Below are positions 1-10,016 of a stretch of DNA of 64,000 nucleotides, piece by piece (the stretch's first letter is position 1; the number at the start of each line of letters is the position of its first letter). Source of the stretch: Brachionus rotundiformis (taxonomy: Eukaryota > Rotifera > Eurotatoria > Ploima > Brachionidae). The notes under the pieces were generated by a model, which did no database searches, had not been told where the DNA came from, and was given only the letters and a program-made list of their open reading frames with translations. The stretch covers positions 754,907-818,906 of the forward strand of contig JAESIW010000109.1 in assembly GCA_016802295.1 (NCBI GenBank), read 5' to 3'. The position numbers and the translations under genes were made by a program.

Positions 1-1816
1 AAAACAGAGAATGGAAGCAGCAAGTGGGTACCAAGAGCGAGGACAAGATCTGAACAGTTCAACAATGGCCGATTTTCTTGGTCTTTCAGTCCTGGCATCC
101 GACCCAAGTCAAGAGTTCATTATCCGAGTTAGCTTCACTTGTTTTTCTATATTTTTTCTACTTGTATTCTTTTTGGCTTCTAACAAAAAAATTGGTAACT
201 TTGCCAATGACGGCGTCAAGCTAGGTCGAGACTTTTTTGGTGAAAGATTACAGCACCATCACAAACATTCAGATTCAAAGCAGAATATAGACTATCCGGA
301 CTCAATATCAAGCATAGAACCAATAAAAAACCAACTCTCTATCATTGCATATTGCGACAGACTTGTTTTGCTCCTTTGGCGCCACTTTTTGCCAATAAAC
401 TCAACTCTACATCTCTTATCAGTCATTTGCCTGCTTATTCAGGATTTGATTTATCACCAGAATGCCTTGGTTATCAATGAAATAAATTATTTGCTAAACA
501 CATCATGCCATAGCCAAAATTTAACCCAGTGTTTGCTGGACATTTTAATCAACTTCAGAAGTGAGAACAATGCCCAAGTTCTGTTCGAAAACTCATTCCT
601 TTTTCAAAAATTGACCAAATACAAACTGGAATTTGTCAGCATTAGCTTGGCCTACTTGAGCATCAGCATCCGATACGGGTCTGTTTTTTGGTATACCAAC
701 AAAACACTAGCCTATGCCATATCCTCAATTGGTCTTTTCAACATGGTAGAACAGCTTTTTCAGTTATACATATTTTTGTACATATCAAAAGAAAATATGC
801 TCAGTACTCTATTCGAATATGTCCAAAGACAGCTGAGAATAACAATGGTTGACTACGGATCGACCACCTATCAAACCCTATTTATCAATGACCAGTTCAA
901 ACTCTCTGTTTTATATTCATTTTTAAGCTTGTCTATCATAACTAGTTTAATTCCAATTTATTCATTTAGTTACTTGAAATATAAGGAAAGATTTTTGGTA
1001 GAAGAGAATCTATTTGTGAGGACTAGTTTGGAAGATAGTTTGGACAAAAAATTGGCCACAACTGAAGCAGTGAAAAAATTGGAAAAAGAAAAAGCTTTGG
1101 ATACAGAACTTTTAGATGCGGCGGAGCTAGAGGCCGTCTGTCAAAAGAGCAGCTGCTTCAACTATTGTCCTCATTTGATAGCCACTTTACAATTGGTTGT
1201 TATCTGTGCTCTTAAATTACCATTTTCTTATGATTTGATAATATACTTTAATATATATAAAGACCATGTGCTAATGATATCTATTATAAATGAGATATTG
1301 CATACCATTATCTTGCTTTTTATATGGTTGATTCTGACCCTTAAGACTGAATGGGAAATGCATTTGCGCACATCGTTTTCCATCTGCCACTGGACATATC
1401 ATTTGAAGCTTAGTGAAAAAATCAAGGAAAAAGATTGTGTCAAAACAGTGTCGGAAAAAGTTGACAGTGAGAGCGATTTTTTCAATTCAGAGACTTTGTA
1501 TAGAAATGAGATAAGAAAATCAAGCCGCAATTTGCTCCAGCACAATCGAAATTCAGCCAGTGTGGTACCAGCCTACGTTCGTCCGGAGAATAGACTGAAC
1601 CGCATGTCCCAGCCTACTTATCTGGGCTCATCCACTCCGACAAGCCGATTTAATATTCCACAACACAATGTGAACTCAAATGTTGAGATTCCCATTCTAA
1701 AATCTCCCAGTTTTACCAAAAAAAGCTTAAATCAAAATGTACCATCAAGTGCATATAACCAAAGTGTACTTTATCTCAAACGGCCACCAGCCAGTGAATA
1801 TGAGAGCAGAGTGTAA
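1..1816 (+). CDS. Multipass membrane protein, 3' part (tincar-like, tentative)
   Basis: An open frame runs from the window edge to the TAA at 1814-1816; the first ATG is at 11, but the frame is open upstream, so the true start may lie outside the window. The 601 residues from that ATG contain about seven hydrophobic stretches (near residues 38-56, 131-148, 208-220, 236-262, 298-324, 386-412 and 415-442). Between the fifth and sixth lies a charged, probably coiled, loop (about 330-375). The C-terminal ~160 residues are hydrophilic, rich in Ser, Asn and Pro, and probably cytoplasmic. The layout, with a WLILTLKTEW stretch at the end of the last membrane segment, reminds me of Drosophila tincar, a membrane protein of muscle and eye development; this is a weak impression. 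It could be an unrelated multipass protein. No intron is needed in this part. Confidence 0.7.
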   Translation, partial: KQRMEAASGYQERGQDLNSSTMADFLGLSVLASDPSQEFIIRVSFTCFSIFFLLVFFLASNKKIGNFANDGVKLGRDFFGERLQHHHKHSDSKQNIDYPDSISSIEPIKNQLSIIAYCDRLVLLLWRHFLPINSTLHLLSVICLLIQDLIYHQNALVINEINYLLNTSCHSQNLTQCLLDILINFRSENNAQVLFENSFLFQKLTKYKLEFVSISLAYLSISIRYGSVFWYTNKTLAYAISSIGLFNMVEQLFQLYIFLYISKENMLSTLFEYVQRQLRITMVDYGSTTYQTLFINDQFKLSVLYSFLSLSIITSLIPIYSFSYLKYKERFLVEENLFVRTSLEDSLDKKLATTEAVKKLEKEKALDTELLDAAELEAVCQKSSCFNYCPHLIATLQLVVICALKLPFSYDLIIYFNIYKDHVLMISIINEILHTIILLFIWLILTLKTEWEMHLRTSFSICHWTYHLKLSEKIKEKDCVKTVSEKVDSESDFFNSETLYRNEIRKSSRNLLQHNRNSASVVPAYVRPENRLNRMSQPTYLGSSTPTSRFNIPQHNVNSNVEIPILKSPSFTKKSLNQNVPSSAYNQSVLYLKRPPASEYESRV

Positions 1817-4579
1817 ATGTTTAACTTGTTTATTTTGTATTAGATAATATCTTTTTTTATAAGTGTTGGTTTCTTGTTTTTTTTATAATTCTTATTTGAT
1901 ATTTTTTTACTATAAATTTACAAAATAATTTTTTTTCTATACATTTAACCTCCATTTAAATTAATAAATTATATCAACCATAAATTGGTCCAATTGCTTT
2001 AAGATTTATCATATTCATTTATAATTTTATTAATTTAGTTTTTTAGGCTTTTTCTAAAATCAGTGGTAAGTCAAATCACATTTTTATTTTTAAAAATATT
2101 GTTTTATAAAAAAAATATATCTTGTGTTAAAAACTAGTTGCCTTTCAAATATAAAATTATTTAACTAACTTAATTTTAATTAATTTTTTTATTTGTTTTT
2201 TTAATCCGTGATTTGTATTTTTTTCTTAAATTAATTGTTGCCTTTGGAATCCTTCAAATATCTTCCAATTTTACCAGTAGATAAGTTTTTTAGCGATTTT
2301 AAAATAAATAATTTATAGAATCAAAAAAGTTTTTATTAAAAATTAAGTTACATTGTTGTAAGTTTTTTTTCGGCATTAAGTTTTGGTAATATTTAGTACC
2401 TTTTGATTCAGTCATCAATCCATCGATTAATAATCAATTTGCCATTGATTCTTTCATACTTTATTTAAACAAATAGAAAACTTTGGCACTAAAGAACAGC
2501 AAAAAGTTTAAAAAACAATTAATTAATTTTTATACTAAGGCTCTGTCGATGAAAAATGTTTTTATCACAGATAGGCCATTATTCGTCTACGACAATTGAT
2601 ACAATATTCACCATGTTTCATTGAAAAATGTTTAAGCTTTATCAGTTCTTTCATGTTAAGTTTCACAACACTTTGTTCCTTCTACCAAAATTTTTCTCAA
2701 AATTCCCTTTTTTAATGGGAATTATATATTTATTAATTATTTTTTTATTTAAACTTGATGAGCACAATAAATGCAAGGATTTAAAAAACCTTGGCAATTT
2801 TTTGCCTAGAAGGTCTACCAAAAAATATTCATAGTTTAATATTGTTAGCGAGTGATGGTTGCCACTCGTTGTCCTCCTCTTTGGGACTTTGAATACTAAA
2901 AATGTTGTCAAGCAGAAAGGATATAAATATGTGATATAATCTTTTAGAATAAAGCCAAAATTATTTTTTTTAATTTCTATGTAATTAGTAAAAAGTTGGA
3001 AAAATAATATCTCAAGTTGTTATAGGCACTTTTTTAAAAACAAGGTGGTAATTTCAAATTCCTTTTATTTTTTAGTTTTTTTTATTAGATTTTAAAGTAG
3101 AATTAAATAATTATTTTTAAACAAAAAATTGCTTTTTTTGTTATACAAACATAGTAGAAAATATTTTTATTTTTAGGCATTTTTAAAAACAATATCCAAA
3201 AAACCTGGTAACATTGTTCATAAGATATCGAAAAAAATTTAATTATTATTTTAGAGTCCAAAAGTTAAATAATTTAATAAAATAATCATTTGTATCAATA
3301 ATATATTTTTAATGTGTTAATAAATAATTTATTTAAAAAATAATTGATAAAATTGATTTTAAAATTTATGTACCTTTGAATATGAAGCCAAATGCATTTC
3401 CTGAATCAAACTAAATTTTGAAAAATAAAAAAATCGTTTAAAATTAGATCAGTCTAAAGATCTATTTTATAAATTCATATTTTCCCAAACGTAGGTAGTA
3501 AACAACTTCATATGTTTATTGCCCAACTTATCTATCTAAATCTAAAATCCACAACTCGAGTAGTTGCTTTAAATCCACCCAAATAAATCAAATGTCTATT
3601 GCCTAGAACAACTTCAAAGTCAACATCACCATTCTTGAACACATCACTTTTGTGGCAAGCGCTCATTTAGACAGACTTTAATTACACAACAACCAACACG
3701 CCCTTTAATTTAGAAACAAGTTAAAATTTCTAATCAAGCTCACATTTACCAAGCTCTTATTACTTGTTTGATTCTAACACACCTTCATTTCATTCCACAG
3801 TCATTTACTCAGCTCATGATCTTGTTAGAATAATTGCAAGTATCCACTGCAAATAATGTCTCCGAATTTCATATAAATTCAATTCTTATATATACATAAA
3901 ATAAATATAGTCTATTAGATAATAGTTTGAGAATTGATAATTTTTTTTATCAAGTCAAAATTTTAAGCACTATTTGATAATGCTAGCCAAGTTTTAATAA
4001 GATTAAGCTAAAAAGAGTTTTCATTTAGTTTTTTTAAAAAGATTATGTTGATCTGTGTGAATGTTTGGGTGTAAAGTTAGGTATCAAAGTATAGTTTGTA
4101 TCATCAATTGAGCGAATGATTTTAATTTTTAAGCAATAAATAACACGTTTGGTAACCATCTACAATCTCGCCAAGCTACTCGAATGAAAGTAAAACATTG
4201 CTAATCGATTTAATAAACATGGCAATGAATAATTTCTTTTCGGGCATTAATTATGAAAATATTAAATCATCTAGTCGGCAGCTGATTCTAAGCGTCTATC
4301 ATTCACTTTGGGTGCATGATAGACTTATGCATTTGCGTAATTAACTAAATATATGACACAAACTAATTGTAACTCATTCTTTATAAAAATATAAAAAAAA
4401 ATTCTCTTCCAAATCATTTCTTAAACTCATGATTTATTCCACCAAAATATTTCATAACCAAAAGGATATAAATATAATGTACAATTTGCCAGTTTAATTT
4501 TTATTAAATAAATAAAAAAAATATTAATTTTTAGTATAGAAAATTTTATTAAAATTAATTTTTAATCAAATAAACCAAA
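1817..4579. other. Intergenic, no gene seen
   Basis: AT-rich spacer between two plus-strand genes. It has only short chance ORFs on both strands (for example 2628-2834 and 2663-2911), with low-complexity Leu/Phe/Lys translations. The block at about 3480-3850 is less AT-rich than its surroundings and may be regulatory sequence for the ankyrin gene, but I see no named motif. Confidence 0.5.
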
Positions 4580-5332
4580 ATGAATGGTATGTGCTCTTTG
4601 TTTGGTTCAGTTACTCCAGTGGTAAGCAGTGCCGACATGTCCGAAGACTCGAGCCGAATTACCAAGGTCGCGAGTCATTCGCGCATTGCCAAGAGCACAT
4701 TTCGCAAGAACAGATCATCATCGACTGCGCCAGGCCTCTACTCATACATGACAAGTCCTAAGCAAGTGCTTGAGCGCTACATTTTCGGCTACCATTTCAA
4801 GACCAAGCGAACTCTGTCCGAAGAGGCCGAGTGCGGCGATGAAATTTCAGTCAATACATGGATCAAGGAGGGCTACGACCCGGACGAGTTGGACGCCTAT
4901 GGCTACACGCCATTGTTGAATGCATCAGTTCTTGGACGATTGAATGCCGTCGCAGAACTGATCAAAAATGGTGCCAATGTAAACAAAAAAGGTCCTTTCG
5001 GCTTCACGCCTCTTCACGCTGCTGCCCAAGGTGGACACCGCGAGGTTGTTATTGAGCTCCTACAGAACGGAGCTGAGATAAACGCTCTAAACGATGACCA
5101 TGATTCGCCCATGCATTTGGCTCTCAGATCTCACCAAATCGAGATTGTCTACTTGCTGTTGCGAAATGGTGGCTCGTCCAGAATCCAAGGCTTCATGAAA
5201 AAGGACTGTGTTCAGTTGGCCAAGGAATACGGCCTCATGGACTTGGCAAGAACTTTGAAAAACTACAACCCTTCACTTGGCTTGTATGCTCAATCTGCTC
5301 CAGACATGAAGCGCCGCAGCATTTTTGTCTGA
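4580..5332 (+). CDS. Ankyrin-repeat protein, single exon
   Basis: This is an uninterrupted 250-residue frame with clearly higher GC and coding-like codon use against AT-rich flanks. Residues 1-60 are a Ser/Arg-rich, probably disordered tail. A basic linker (about 61-80) leads into three ankyrin repeats at about 106-138, 139-171 and 172-202; GYTPLLNASVLGRL, GFTPLHAAAQGGH and DSPMHLALRSHQ are the TPLH-type helices, each followed by a NGA- or NGG-containing turn. A degenerate fourth helix pair may follow (about 203-230). There is no signal peptide or membrane segment, so a cytosolic or nuclear binding adaptor is likely. A second Met at residue 20 could be the start. Sequence after the ATG (GTATGT at 4587) resembles a 5' splice site, but the frame reads through it. 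I cannot assign an ortholog; the repeats do not match NRARP in layout. Confidence 0.85.
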   Translation: MNGMCSLFGSVTPVVSSADMSEDSSRITKVASHSRIAKSTFRKNRSSSTAPGLYSYMTSPKQVLERYIFGYHFKTKRTLSEEAECGDEISVNTWIKEGYDPDELDAYGYTPLLNASVLGRLNAVAELIKNGANVNKKGPFGFTPLHAAAQGGHREVVIELLQNGAEINALNDDHDSPMHLALRSHQIEIVYLLLRNGGSSRIQGFMKKDCVQLAKEYGLMDLARTLKNYNPSLGLYAQSAPDMKRRSIFV

Positions 5333-6840
5333 TGCTGCCAAATTGAGCGTCAATTAGCCAACTTGATCAATCGAATGCACAACACCAAAGACTTAACTAT
5401 TCAATTCACATACATCTAATTGAGATTAAGATGAGATATGAGAGATAAATATTAATTAGATGTATCTGAGTTTAATAATTTTTTTTTAGTACATTTGTAT
5501 AAATTAAAGATCTGTCTAAAATATTAAATATAAAAGTATTTTTTTTATCTATTTCGATTCGAACAGATCTCTAGTTTATGGTTCAATTTAGGCTATTTGT
5601 CTCAAATGCTTAAATTTTAAACAAGACAAGAACAAATCGGTTTAGTCATTTGCTTTTTGTCAAGTTTTGAATGTTCCACAAGCATTTGGGTCTTGTAAAG
5701 TTTTTTCTTTAGTTTTTTTTTTAAATAAAATTTTAAAAAAATGCATTTTTTAATCTGGTTTGATCATTTATTTAGTTGGTGGTTTATTGGACTTTAATCC
5801 AAAGACAGCTAAAATTGTATTCACGCTTCAAACAAGTGGTACAGGAGTAAAACTTTTTTAATTTGGTTATGTAAGATCTTTTTGGGAAAAAATACAAAAA
5901 ATCAAGTCACGTTGTTTGGGAAGATAATTTTATTTTTGTTAAATGCGTAAATTTGCCTAAGATGAGGCTTAGCCGCATTTCAAAAAATTTAATATATATT
6001 TAGCTTTTTTTAATTAGAAAAAATCTAAAATTAATTAAGCTTGCATAATTATTTATAATCTAGGAAAAAATATTTACACTCGGCGTGCAAAGGGATTTTT
6101 TGCTAGAATTTAAGTATATGAGAATTAAATCGATTCTTGGTTTAATTTTAACTTAAAGAATTTAGCTCAAAACATTATCTATAAAATAAATAATTAAATT
6201 AAGCAATTGCCAAAATGAAAATGAACCAATTATTTTTAAAAGTAATAATGTATGAGTAAAAAATCTATATATTATTCGAAAAAAATTAAAAAAAAATTAA
6301 ATCAGTGATAAATTTTTTTTTAAATCAAAATTTTAATATTTATCAATTTTAAAAATTAAATAGATAATTAAACCTTACTTATTAAATATATGAAAAAAAA
6401 TAAAAAAATTTACATATAACAAATTTTATGTTTTTTGAATATTTTTAAAATTGAATAATGGGAAGATAATGGCCGGAAAGAGACACTATCAGAAGGTGGT
6501 TGCTGTAAAAATGAAATGAAAATTAAATATAACCTAATTATAAGATAATTAATTTTAAACTTTGAATAGCCATTTACTTGTCACTTGTTAGACTTTAAAA
6601 ATTGAACATAAATATCATTTTTACAATTTAAAATCGAAATTCGAATGAATCAAATTTATAGCTTTTGGATCAAAAAAATAAACGAACCAAACCACATTAT
6701 ATTAAAGCTTATAAAACGAATACAATTCAAATTTGATTGTTTTCTAAACAAATAAAAAAAATATTACAAAAGAAATAAAAATAATAAAGTCTTTTAAAAA
6801 ATAAATAGAATAAATCTAGAATTTGACTTACCAAGAAAGT
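5333..6840. other. Intergenic, no gene seen
   Basis: AT-rich spacer between the ankyrin gene and the inverted promoter copy. No frame here looks coding. Confidence 0.5.
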
Positions 6841-7119
6841 GAATCGGCATCGAAAGAGCGGTGGTAAAATAATAATAGATGCAATTGTTGGATCTTAGCT
6901 TTGGTATTGGTATAACAGCCAGTGAATTTTAGTCAAATCTTATTACAATTAAAATTAAAAGATTAAAAAAACTTAATTTATAAATTAAGTTTTTATAAAA
7001 TTAATCAACAAATCAAAATGCAATCATTGACCTTGCCAGTCTTGGTATTTTATCCTTATTCATTTTTTAGGCAAATCGTTATAATTAGTAGATCCTTTTT
7101 GTTATATTATTTATTTTAA
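6841..7119 (+). pseudogene. Inverted truncated copy of the secreted repeat-protein gene (promoter, 5' UTR, first codons)
   Basis: Positions 6841-7055 match the reverse complement of about 8075-8282, covering the upstream region, the TATA position, the 5' UTR and the first ~11 codons of the repeat-protein gene. The copy has ATG at 7018 and starts MQSLTLPVLVF, against MQSLSLSVLVF in the intact gene. Similarity then ends and the frame stops at 7117-7119 after 33 residues, with no signal-peptide cleavage region and no repeats. The TATA box reads TATAACAG at 6911-6918, against TATAAAAG in the intact gene. A small insertion lies in the 5' UTR. It looks like a dead partial duplicate facing the functional gene; transcription in some form is not excluded. 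Confidence 0.8.
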
Positions 7120-7685
7120 GGGCTTAAAAAATTACCATCAAAAATTCCATATGGCTAACAAAAAATATTATAACCGATATATTATAAAAGATGATTATAA
7201 ATGAAATATTATCTACCATTAAATTATTAAAAATTCAAATCATCATTGAATTCATTAAATTATTAATAAATATTTTCAAAAATTTCTTTCAAATATGCTT
7301 TAATAATAATTTCTTTTTAAGTTAAATTAGTCAGTCTTTTTTTAATATGGATAACACTTTTTAAATATTCCAAATGTTTAGGTTAAAAAGCTTTGCTCAT
7401 TTTTATACCTAATGATTTTGTTCAAAAATTAATATACTTTAATTTACAAACTTTTTAAGGAGACTATTTAGTATTAACAAAAATATATGATATAGAGCAA
7501 ACATTAAAATTTAAAATTCAAATAAAAAAAAATATTTAACTACAGCATTGAATTTATTTGTAAATTATGATTAAAATTTTTTTTTTATAAAATATTGAAT
7601 AAATTAATTAAAAAATGGAATCTCATTTATAAAATTTACACTGAGATTAGATAATTGCAATTCAATTAAAAATTAAAAGATTAAA
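7120..7685. other. Spacer between inverted copy and intact gene
   Basis: AT-rich sequence that forms the loop of the inverted duplication and includes the 3' flank of the minus-strand repeat-protein gene. I see no gene here. Confidence 0.5.
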
Positions 7686-8111
7686 TTAATAGCCTCCAGA
7701 TGATTGCATAACTGGAGCTGGAGCTTGTACTGGAGCGCTGTATGATTCTTGTTCTTGTTGGACTGGAGCTGGAGCGCTGTAAGATTGTTCTTGTTGGACT
7801 GGAGCTGGAGCGCTGTAAGATTGTTCTTGTTGGACTGGAGCTGGAGCGCTGTATGATTGTTCTTGTTGGACTGGAGCTGGAGCGCTGTATGATTCTTGTT
7901 CTTGTTGGACTGGAGCTGGAGCGCTGTAAGATTGTTCTTGTTGGACTGGAGCTGGAGCGCTGTAAGATTGTTCTTGTTGGACTGGAGCTGGAGCGCTGTA
8001 TGATTCTTGTTCTTGTTGGACTGGAGCTGGAGCGCTGTATCCTCCATAAGGTGAAGCCATTGCTGTAGCAATTAAGGCAAATACCAAGACTGACAAGCTC
8101 AATGATTGCAT
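7686..8111 (-). CDS. Small secreted YSAPAPVQQEQ repeat protein (cuticle- or matrix-like)
   Basis: This 141-residue protein begins with a clear signal peptide (MQSLSLSVLVFALIATAMA, cleavage near residue 19-20). The rest is eight tandem units of 12-13 residues, YSAPAPVQQEQ followed by S or ES, and a divergent tail ending in QSSGGY. It contains no Lys, Arg, Cys or His: essentially Tyr, Ser, Ala, Pro, Val, Gln, Glu and Gly. Low-complexity Pro/Ala/Gln/Tyr repeats after a signal peptide are typical of cuticle, egg-shell or mucus structural proteins, and Gln-rich repeats can be transglutaminase substrates; the role here is inference. A TATA box sits 92 bp upstream of the ATG. The DNA unit is 36 or 39 bp, a multiple of three, which keeps other frames open as artefacts. 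An inverted partial copy of the gene start faces it at 6841-7119. Confidence 0.85.
   Translation of the reverse strand: MQSLSLSVLVFALIATAMASPYGGYSAPAPVQQEQESYSAPAPVQQEQSYSAPAPVQQEQSYSAPAPVQQEQESYSAPAPVQQEQSYSAPAPVQQEQSYSAPAPVQQEQSYSAPAPVQQEQESYSAPVQAPAPVMQSSGGY
7737..8040. repeat. 36/39-bp coding minisatellite
   Basis: About eight head-to-tail copies of a 36-bp unit, three of them 39 bp because of one extra codon, form most of the repeat-protein gene. The units are nearly identical in DNA, including synonymous sites, which points to recent expansion or homogenisation. Confidence 0.9.
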
Positions 8112-8202
8112 TCTGATTTATTGATTGATTTTATAAAAACTTAATTTATAAATTTTAATCTTTTAATTTTAATTGTAATAAAATTTGACTAAAATTCACT
8201 GG

Positions 8203-8210
8203 CTTTTATA
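8203..8210 (-). promoter_or_regulatory. TATA box of the secreted repeat-protein gene
   Basis: TATAAAAG on the minus strand lies within GGTATAAAAGCC, 92 bp upstream of the ATG. It is conserved in position but mutated in the inverted copy (6911-6918). The whole flank to about 8282 is shared by both copies and is likely the core and proximal promoter. Confidence 0.75.
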
Positions 8211-8282
8211 CCAATACCAAAGCTAAGATCCAACAATTGCATCTATTATTATTTTACCACCGCTCTTTCTATGCTGATTTAG

Positions 8283-10016
8283 CTAGTATTTTTACTTAGT
8301 CTATTGTATTTCTTTTTTACAATAGTAATAAAATAATTTCTATTTGTTTTCTAATTTTTTGTTTAACATGTTTAAAATGGATTAAATTTGGATCTTTAGC
8401 CATAAATTTAAATGGATTACATGAATTTATTTGATGTTTAAAAAAAAATGATATTAAATTTCATCATAACTTTTTGACTTTTTAAGCTTTACATTTATTT
8501 TTTATTTTTTCGACTCGAAGTTTCTAAAATAAATTTACAAATTGAATAATCTTTAAATATAAAAAATTGTTCCAGTTTATCTAAATGATGTTAATAATTG
8601 ATTAAAGAACACATAATGCCAATTATTCAATTTTTTTACTAATCCCTCCTAATCTTTATATTTTTTTATAAGTGTTTATTAAGTAACACATATTGCTATT
8701 TTTTAGTAAATTAAAAATATCCCAACTTTGGTCACAAAATGGAACCAATTGAGATTTAATGTTATATGAATTGTTAAAGCAATAGGCAAGATCAGTACTT
8801 TAAATTTGGTTTGATTTTGGCAAAAGATGATATATTTTTAAATTTTTAATAAAATTTTAACACAAAGAATTTAATTTCCTTATTTAATGAAGATAAATAA
8901 AAGTAAGGTTAATTGATGTATATCTCAAAGGAAGCAAACTTTATGATTGATAGTTAATTAAATTTTTTGAATTTGGTCTGTGCAAATGAATACCTGCTTA
9001 AATTAAACCAAACTTTGTAGAACATACAAACAAAGCATCATTTACCAAATTCAAATCAAATTCAGACATTCCAGTCACATTTGATGAAAGATTTTGGATC
9101 AAATCTTATTCAGACTTAATCAATTTTGATAAGATGCATTTTTTAAAAATCATTTTTTTAATTGTTGATAAAAATTAATGGCCAAGGTGATAATTAAAAT
9201 AGATTTCGAAGAATAGATGAATCAAAAATTCAAGTTTATGATCAAAGTTAAACTATCAAGTTATGAAATTATTTAACTAAAAAGTTTTAAATGCTTTTTG
9301 GATATTGATTCAAACACATTTTCACGTTTTTCTAACCATGTTTAATCATAGCGAAGTATGAGCCCAATTCTGCATTTAAAACATGTTGCTGGTTATTCAA
9401 AAATAAATATTAAATGTTAACCAGAAGAAAATGTGAAATGTCCAAAACATAACAGCATTTTACTATCCTTTAATATTACAATTGATGCTTTTTTGGTAAA
9501 TAAATTTCTTAGAAAAAATGGTATAGCTTTTCTAAACATTCTTTACCTTGATTAAATGTTGGAAAAATATTTCCATAGATATTAGCTGTTGCTAATTTAT
9601 GCGTTTGTCGTAAAAAAATAATAATATTCAAACGTATTAGATAGATTCAATTAATAATTAAAAAATAATGATAACAAATATAAATATTTTAAGCGCTTAA
9701 TTAAAATTAAAGAAATAACTTTTTTCTCCAAATTATAATTTTAATTTTAATTTACTCAAGATATTTCTGCATTTTAAATGAATAACTGTATAGTCTTACC
9801 AATTTATAATAAATGCTTTTACACTATACATTGCAATTGCATAGACTAAATTTCAAAATCAACATTATATATATAATTATTAAAAATTATTACTAATTAG
9901 TCTTTATAAAAATGAATCATTTGAATTTTTAATTTCAAAATTCAACTCTTTTCATAGAAGTTAAATTAAAGTTAAATTTATTATTTAATTTAGGTACAAA
10001 CATTTGGATAAAAACA
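8283..10016. other. Intergenic upstream of ALIX
   Basis: AT-rich spacer without a convincing coding frame. It ends in a T-rich acceptor-like sequence (TTATTTAATTTAG, AG at 9992-9993) 23 nt before the ALIX start codon, which could be a trans-splice site or the end of a 5' UTR intron. Confidence 0.5.

Noticed and set aside
4580..5332. NRARP assignment for the ankyrin protein
   Set aside because: It is more than twice the length, has three repeats, and its repeat sequences do not resemble NRARP beyond the general ankyrin consensus.
7737..8040. CRISPR-like array
   Set aside because: The units are contiguous without unique spacers and encode a protein repeat; the genome is eukaryotic.
7673..8071. 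Other long ORFs over the repeat-protein gene (minus 7673-8071 and plus 7742-8068)
   Set aside because: They are open only because the DNA repeat unit is a multiple of three; neither has a signal peptide or sensible composition.
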